From the NCBI RefSeq assembly GCF_017052585.1, contig NZ_JAFFHZ010000002.1, positions 248,001 to 312,000 of the forward strand: 64,000 bases of DNA. The letters run 5' to 3'. The translations under genes and the position numbers were made by a program. This DNA is from Paenibacillus apiarius (GTDB taxonomy: Bacteria; Bacillota; Bacilli; Paenibacillales; Paenibacillaceae). The notes under the pieces were generated by a model that ran no database searches, was not told the origin of the DNA, and saw nothing but the letters and a program-made list of their open reading frames with translations. Below are positions 60,821 through 64,000 of the stretch, in pieces; position 1 is the first letter of the stretch, and every line of letters starts with the position of its first letter.

Positions 60821-60960
60821 TAGCCTGCGGGGTTAGTTGTCGGATTCGGGTTAAGGAGTCCCCTACGCCAGTCCGACCGTTCGGATTGGCGATTCACCCC
60901 AAGGTGTCATCTATTAAACACCGGTCAATCATCCCCCGTACGGGTGCTCGTTTCGGCTCG
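60821..60960 (-). ncRNA. c-di-AMP riboswitch (ydaO-yuaA class)
   Basis: Read on the minus strand, TTGGGGTGAATCGCC, then AACCCGAATCCGACAACTAA and CCCCGCAGGCT match conserved blocks of the ydaO class; the 5' part starts near CGAGCCGAAACGAGCACC. It ends 17 bases before the LysM/3D start codon. c-di-AMP binding normally switches expression off. No terminator T-run is seen between aptamer and ATG, so control may be at translation or by an earlier terminator fold I cannot resolve. Confidence 0.85.
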
Positions 60961-61232
60961 AATTGCATCATATCACAAAATTGTAACCTGTGTGCAGGGA
61001 GTTGCTGGAATTCTCTTGAAAAACTTACTCCCAATGGATTAAAACAGCCTATTTCGGCGCTTAATCCTAACACTATTGTAATCTCTGATGACAACTTTGT
61101 AATAAACGCACCTTTATAATAACATAGATTAATAATTTGTAAACAAATTACATATTCCAAATATCCCCTTAAACAGCAGCATCCTTAATCGTAAGCCAGT
61201 TAGTTAATCACTTAACTAACAGGTTGCAAAAA

Positions 61233-61294
61233 GAAATCTCTTATAATCAGGGGCAGCAGATATCCTGTCCAACCCTCTAACCATAAGAGATTTC
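61233..61294 (-). terminator. Terminator of the amino-acid ABC operon
   Basis: GAAATCTCTTAT and ATAAGAGATTTC form a 12-bp stem with an inner GGTTAGAGGG/CCCCTGATT pairing; the minus strand continues TTTTTGC, 26 bases after the last stop. The rest of 60961-61319 shows nothing further. Confidence 0.8.
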
Positions 61295-61319
61295 ACGCGG
61301 GCAAACCCATTATTTTGCT

Positions 61320-62042
61320 TTATAATACTTTGCTTAAAAAGTCCCGCGTTCTAGGATGCTGCGGGTTCTGGAAGACTTGATCCGGCGTCCCCTGTTCGAC
61401 GACATCGCCGCCATCCATAAATAAAATCCGATCACCTACCTCGCGGGCGAAGCCCATTTCATGGGTAACGATGACCATCGTCATTCCTTCCCCGGCGAGC
61501 GACTTCATCACTTCCAGCACTTCACCGACCATCTCCGGATCAAGAGCTGACGTCGGCTCGTCAAAAAGCATGACATGCGGCTGCATGGCGAGAGCGCGGG
61601 CAATAGCGATCCGCTGCTTCTGACCGCCCGACAACTGCCCGGGATAAGCTGAAGCCTTGTCGGCTAGACCGACTTTGTTCAACAGATCGATGGCGACCTT
61701 CTCTGCTTGCTGCTTTTTCATTTGCTTCACCTTAATCGGCGCAAGCGTTATGTTATCCAACACCGTCATATGCGGGAACAGATTGAACGACTGAAACACC
61801 ATGCCCATCTTCTCACGCGTCTTGTTAATATTATGCTTCTTCTCATTAATCTTCGTGCCCTCGAACAAAATATCACCCTGCGTCGGCGTCTCCAACAGAT
61901 TCAAACACCGCAGAAAGGTGCTCTTCCCTGAGCCGCTCGGCCCAATGACGACCACAACTTCGCCTTGTTTGATCGTCATGTTCATGCCTTTCAAAATATG
62001 CAACGAACCGAATGATTTATGCAAATTGCGAACCTCAATCAT
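61320..62042 (-). CDS. Polar amino-acid ABC transporter ATPase (GlnQ type)
   Basis: 240 residues with Walker [14 protein letters not shown]-loop [17 protein letters not shown], signature [15 protein letters not shown], Walker [20 protein letters not shown] and H-loop VTHEMGFA. The start overlaps the permease by 8 bp. It powers uptake with the two genes upstream. Confidence 0.95.
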   Translation of the reverse strand: MIEVRNLHKSFGSLHILKGMNMTIKQGEVVVVIGPSGSGKSTFLRCLNLLETPTQGDILFEGTKINEKKHNINKTREKMGMVFQSFNLFPHMTVLDNITLAPIKVKQMKKQQAEKVAIDLLNKVGLADKASAYPGQLSGGQKQRIAIARALAMQPHVMLFDEPTSALDPEMVGEVLEVMKSLAGEGMTMVIVTHEMGFAREVGDRILFMDGGDVVEQGTPDQVFQNPQHPRTRDFLSKVL

Positions 62043-62721
62043 GACTGCTCAACTTCCTTTCCAGAGTTGCAACCGCTTTGGAAAGCGTAAAGGTAAGAAT
62101 GAAATAAATTATGGCCGCGCCCATAAGCGGCCCCAGAGCCGTATACGTTTTACTCCGTATGACCTCGGTTTGGAACATGATGTCCGTAATGCCGATGAAG
62201 CTGACAATGGACGTTTCCTTTATAATGGTCACGAACTCGTTGCCAATCGCCGGCAGGACGTTGCGAAATGCTTGCGGCAGCACGATATGGCGCAGCGTCA
62301 TCGCTTTTGACATCCCCAAAGAGCGGGCAGCCTCGGCCTGCCCTCTATCGATAGCTTGAATGCCGGCGCGGAAGATTTCTGACAAGTAAGCCGAGCTGTT
62401 AATCGATACCGCGACAACCCCAGCCATGAATGGGCTGAATTCAATGCCGAATTCAGTCAAGCCGAAATAAATGATAAAAATCTGCACGAGCAGCGGCGTG
62501 CCCCGCACCAATTCGATATATGCGGTCGTCAGCCATTGCAATGGCTTGATGCCTGACATTCGCAGCAAAACGATGATGACCCCCAAGATGAATCCGGCCA
62601 ATACGGAAAACAACGATAGCAGCACCGTTATTTTCGCCCCGGAGAAATAATCCCATTTAAAGTCCCACAGCATTCCAAACCAATCGAGCACCGGTCTAAC
62701 CCCTTTCCCATCCTTGCTCAC
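62035..62721 (-). CDS. Polar amino-acid ABC transporter permease (HisM/GlnP type)
   Basis: 228 residues with about five membrane helices. [19 protein letters not shown] and [25 protein letters not shown] (the EAA loop) are diagnostic. It overlaps the ATPase gene by 8 bp and follows the binding-protein gene after a hairpin. Confidence 0.94.
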   Translation of the reverse strand: MSKDGKGVRPVLDWFGMLWDFKWDYFSGAKITVLLSLFSVLAGFILGVIIVLLRMSGIKPLQWLTTAYIELVRGTPLLVQIFIIYFGLTEFGIEFSPFMAGVVAVSINSSAYLSEIFRAGIQAIDRGQAEAARSLGMSKAMTLRHIVLPQAFRNVLPAIGNEFVTIIKETSIVSFIGITDIMFQTEVIRSKTYTALGPLMGAAIIYFILTFTLSKAVATLERKLSSHD

Positions 62722-62745
62722 CTATCACTATTGTGTCCAACTCAC

Positions 62746-62768
62746 GAAAAAAGCGGCTATCCGCCGCC
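62746..62768 (-). terminator. Leaky terminator between binding protein and permease
   Basis: GGCGGCGGATAGCCGCTTTTTT on the minus strand makes a short GC stem plus T-run (written here in part: GCGGC/GCCGC). It lies 10 bases after the binding-protein stop. Confidence 0.65.
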
Positions 62769-62778
62769 TTCTCCTGCC

Positions 62779-63579
62779 TTACTCTCCCGATTCCGCCAGC
62801 TGCGTCGCCTGCGTAATGAACTCGTCCAGCTTGCCTTCAGACTTCAGACGGTCGATCGTCTTGTTCACGGCTTCCACCAATTTCGGGCTATCCTTGCGCA
62901 TGCCGACAGCATAACCGTCGCTCGCCGGCTTCAATACTACGTCAGCGACTGCCAGCTCCTTGCGATTGGCTTCATAAGATTTAGCTACTGGCTTCTCTAC
63001 CAGCACCGCGTCAATACGTTTCGTTTCCAACGCCAGCACAAGGTCGTTCACCTTATTCAGCAACTCGGCTTTTGCTTCCGGAATTTGTCCGATTACATCC
63101 TCGAACGTAGAACCTTTTTGAACGCCTATCTTCAAACCTTTCATATCTTCGGGTGACTTGTATTTATCTTTGTCTTCCGCCCGTACGATGACACCAGCTT
63201 CGGCAACATAGTATGGTTTAGAGAAATCCATCGCTTTCTGGCGGTCAGGAGTCGGGTCCATGCCGCTGATGGCGATATCGATCTTACCGGTCGGTACAGA
63301 TGCCACGACAGAGTCGAACTTCATGTCCTTAATTTCAAGCGGCACCCCTAAGTCCTTCGCGATTTCCTTCGCGATCTCAATATCAAATCCGACAATTTCG
63401 TCTTTTCCGTTGACCGTCGCGTGGAACTCGAACGGCGGGTAGTCCGCGCTCACCCCGAGCACCAGCTTTTTGTTCTCCATTACTGTATCATAACGGTCGC
63501 TTTTGGCTCCGCAACCGATGAGAAGACTCATTAACAGTGTGCATACGGTAACGATTTTCAGTGCTTTCATTGATGCCAT
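62779..63579 (-). CDS. Polar amino-acid binding lipoprotein
   Basis: 266 residues (or 263 from the ATG at 63570). The lipobox is LLIGC. LVLGVSADYPPFEFHATVNG, EIVGFDIEIAKEIAKDLGVP and GKIDIAISGMDPTPDRQKAM are family 3 binding-protein motifs. The ligand is an amino acid; glutamine, cystine or arginine cannot be separated. It is first in the operon. Confidence 0.93.
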   Translation of the reverse strand: MASMKALKIVTVCTLLMSLLIGCGAKSDRYDTVMENKKLVLGVSADYPPFEFHATVNGKDEIVGFDIEIAKEIAKDLGVPLEIKDMKFDSVVASVPTGKIDIAISGMDPTPDRQKAMDFSKPYYVAEAGVIVRAEDKDKYKSPEDMKGLKIGVQKGSTFEDVIGQIPEAKAELLNKVNDLVLALETKRIDAVLVEKPVAKSYEANRKELAVADVVLKPASDGYAVGMRKDSPKLVEAVNKTIDRLKSEGKLDEFITQATQLAESGE

Positions 63580-63917
63580 CCCCGCTTCTTCTATCTATTT
63601 ACCCTATCAATTCATCGGGCTGAACCCATTATACATGATGTTGTATAGTTATACAATGCTTCTTTTTAATATTTTTCAGGTCGCGCTTCACGTTTTGCAG
63701 AACGCTGCTTTTGTATGCAGTTCCTTCAAAACCATATTACACATCATCCCGACATCGGCAATGTTATATATTCACAGCAAATTGCCTCATATAATTGCAT
63801 AAGCGGCTATTTTCACTCCAAATAATAACATCCTGAAAGCTCCAGTCATTGCATGATTATGAAAATATCCTGTATTGCGCTGTGCATATCGTTTGGCGTC
63901 TCTCGGCCAGCCCTTGC
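63580..63917. other. Promoter region of the amino-acid ABC operon
   Basis: 338 bp with no gene. It contains the promoter/operator at 63628-63656. Nothing else is evident; no T-box or lysine-type leader was recognised. Confidence 0.5.
63628..63656 (-). promoter_or_regulatory. Promoter with overlapping palindrome before the amino-acid ABC operon
   Basis: On the minus strand TTGTAT, 17 bp, TATAAT form a good sigma-A promoter. The palindrome TTGTATAACTATACAA covers the -35 box, a natural repressor site. Confidence 0.6.
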
Positions 63918-64000
63918 TTATTCCGAATCTTTGGCTGGCTTCGTCTCTCCCGCAGCCGCAGCTTGATTTACTGGAAATTTCACCTTGATTAAAGTCTTCC
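63918..64000 (-). CDS. 3' end of a minus-strand gene (partial)
   Basis: The last 26 codons read TLIKVKFPVNQAAAAGETKP and a short acidic end before TAA; the rest is outside the window. The Ala-rich polar tail does not identify a family. It runs toward the amino-acid ABC operon with about 340 bp between. Confidence 0.5.
   Translation of the reverse strand, partial: KTLIKVKFPVNQAAAAGETKPAKDSE

Overview
This window looks like chromosome from an endospore-forming member of the Paenibacillaceae, most likely Paenibacillus or a close relative. Supporting signs are a complete gerA-type germinant receptor operon, a Spo0E-like phosphatase, a XerS-type recombinase, a c-di-AMP riboswitch ahead of a LysM/3D cell-wall protein, a DUF4855 protein, and a PspA/DUF350/DUF4178/DUF4247 block. 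Genus assignment is inference; nothing here is species-specific. No rRNA, tRNA or CRISPR array was seen.

Layout. 1-8 kb: a truncated nickel/opine-type binding protein, a methyltransferase behind a Zur-box-like site, AlkA, and a two-gene RND efflux system. 8-12.5 kb: an AT-rich accessory block with an ABC exporter, a 72-residue peptide with eight cysteines, an ECF sigma factor, and MauE-like and MauD-like redox proteins. This is a candidate disulfide-rich peptide system. 12.6-20.5 kb: an NTF2-like protein, an XRE/TPR regulator with a tiny secreted-peptide gene directly behind it (RRNPP-type quorum sensing), Spo0E, two acetyltransferases, a MarR/MFS pair with shared operator-like sites, a CHY zinc finger protein and a Cu/Zn superoxide dismutase. 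20.6-24.1 kb: a group II intron carrying an IS3-family element. 24-30 kb: a secreted DUF4855 protein and gerAA-AB-AC. 30-37 kb: secreted proteins (phosphoesterase, glycolipid-binding-like, helical-repeat and discoidin/FN3-like proteins). 37-48.5 kb: DinB, HXXEE, TetR, a dienoyl-CoA reductase-like SDR, a sugar ABC operon with an ADP-ribosylglycohydrolase and an AraC regulator, YjfB and MATE. 49-64 kb: xerS, the PspA block, an LpdD-like protein, pyrK-pyrD, a deacetylase, a two-domain secreted protein, a 5'-nucleotidase-like enzyme, the LysM/3D protein, and an amino-acid ABC operon.

The most striking signal is not a gene. Four intergenic copies of a 182-183 bp element occur at 1132-1313, 13176-13357, 20659-24091 (interrupted) and 39849-40031. 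Each copy has four 17-19 nt palindromes around the consensus AACTGCA-N4-TGCAGTT, with start-to-start spacings of 51-62-51 bp (observed 51-63-51, 51-62-53, 51-62-51 and 51-62-52). The spacer sequences are also partly conserved, so this is one defined element in both orientations. The group II intron lies exactly inside the second palindrome of the third copy. Removing it in silico restores a 182-bp element with exact 51-62-51 spacing, which fixes the intron ends at 20715 and 23965. An IS3 element has in turn entered the intron's domain IV.
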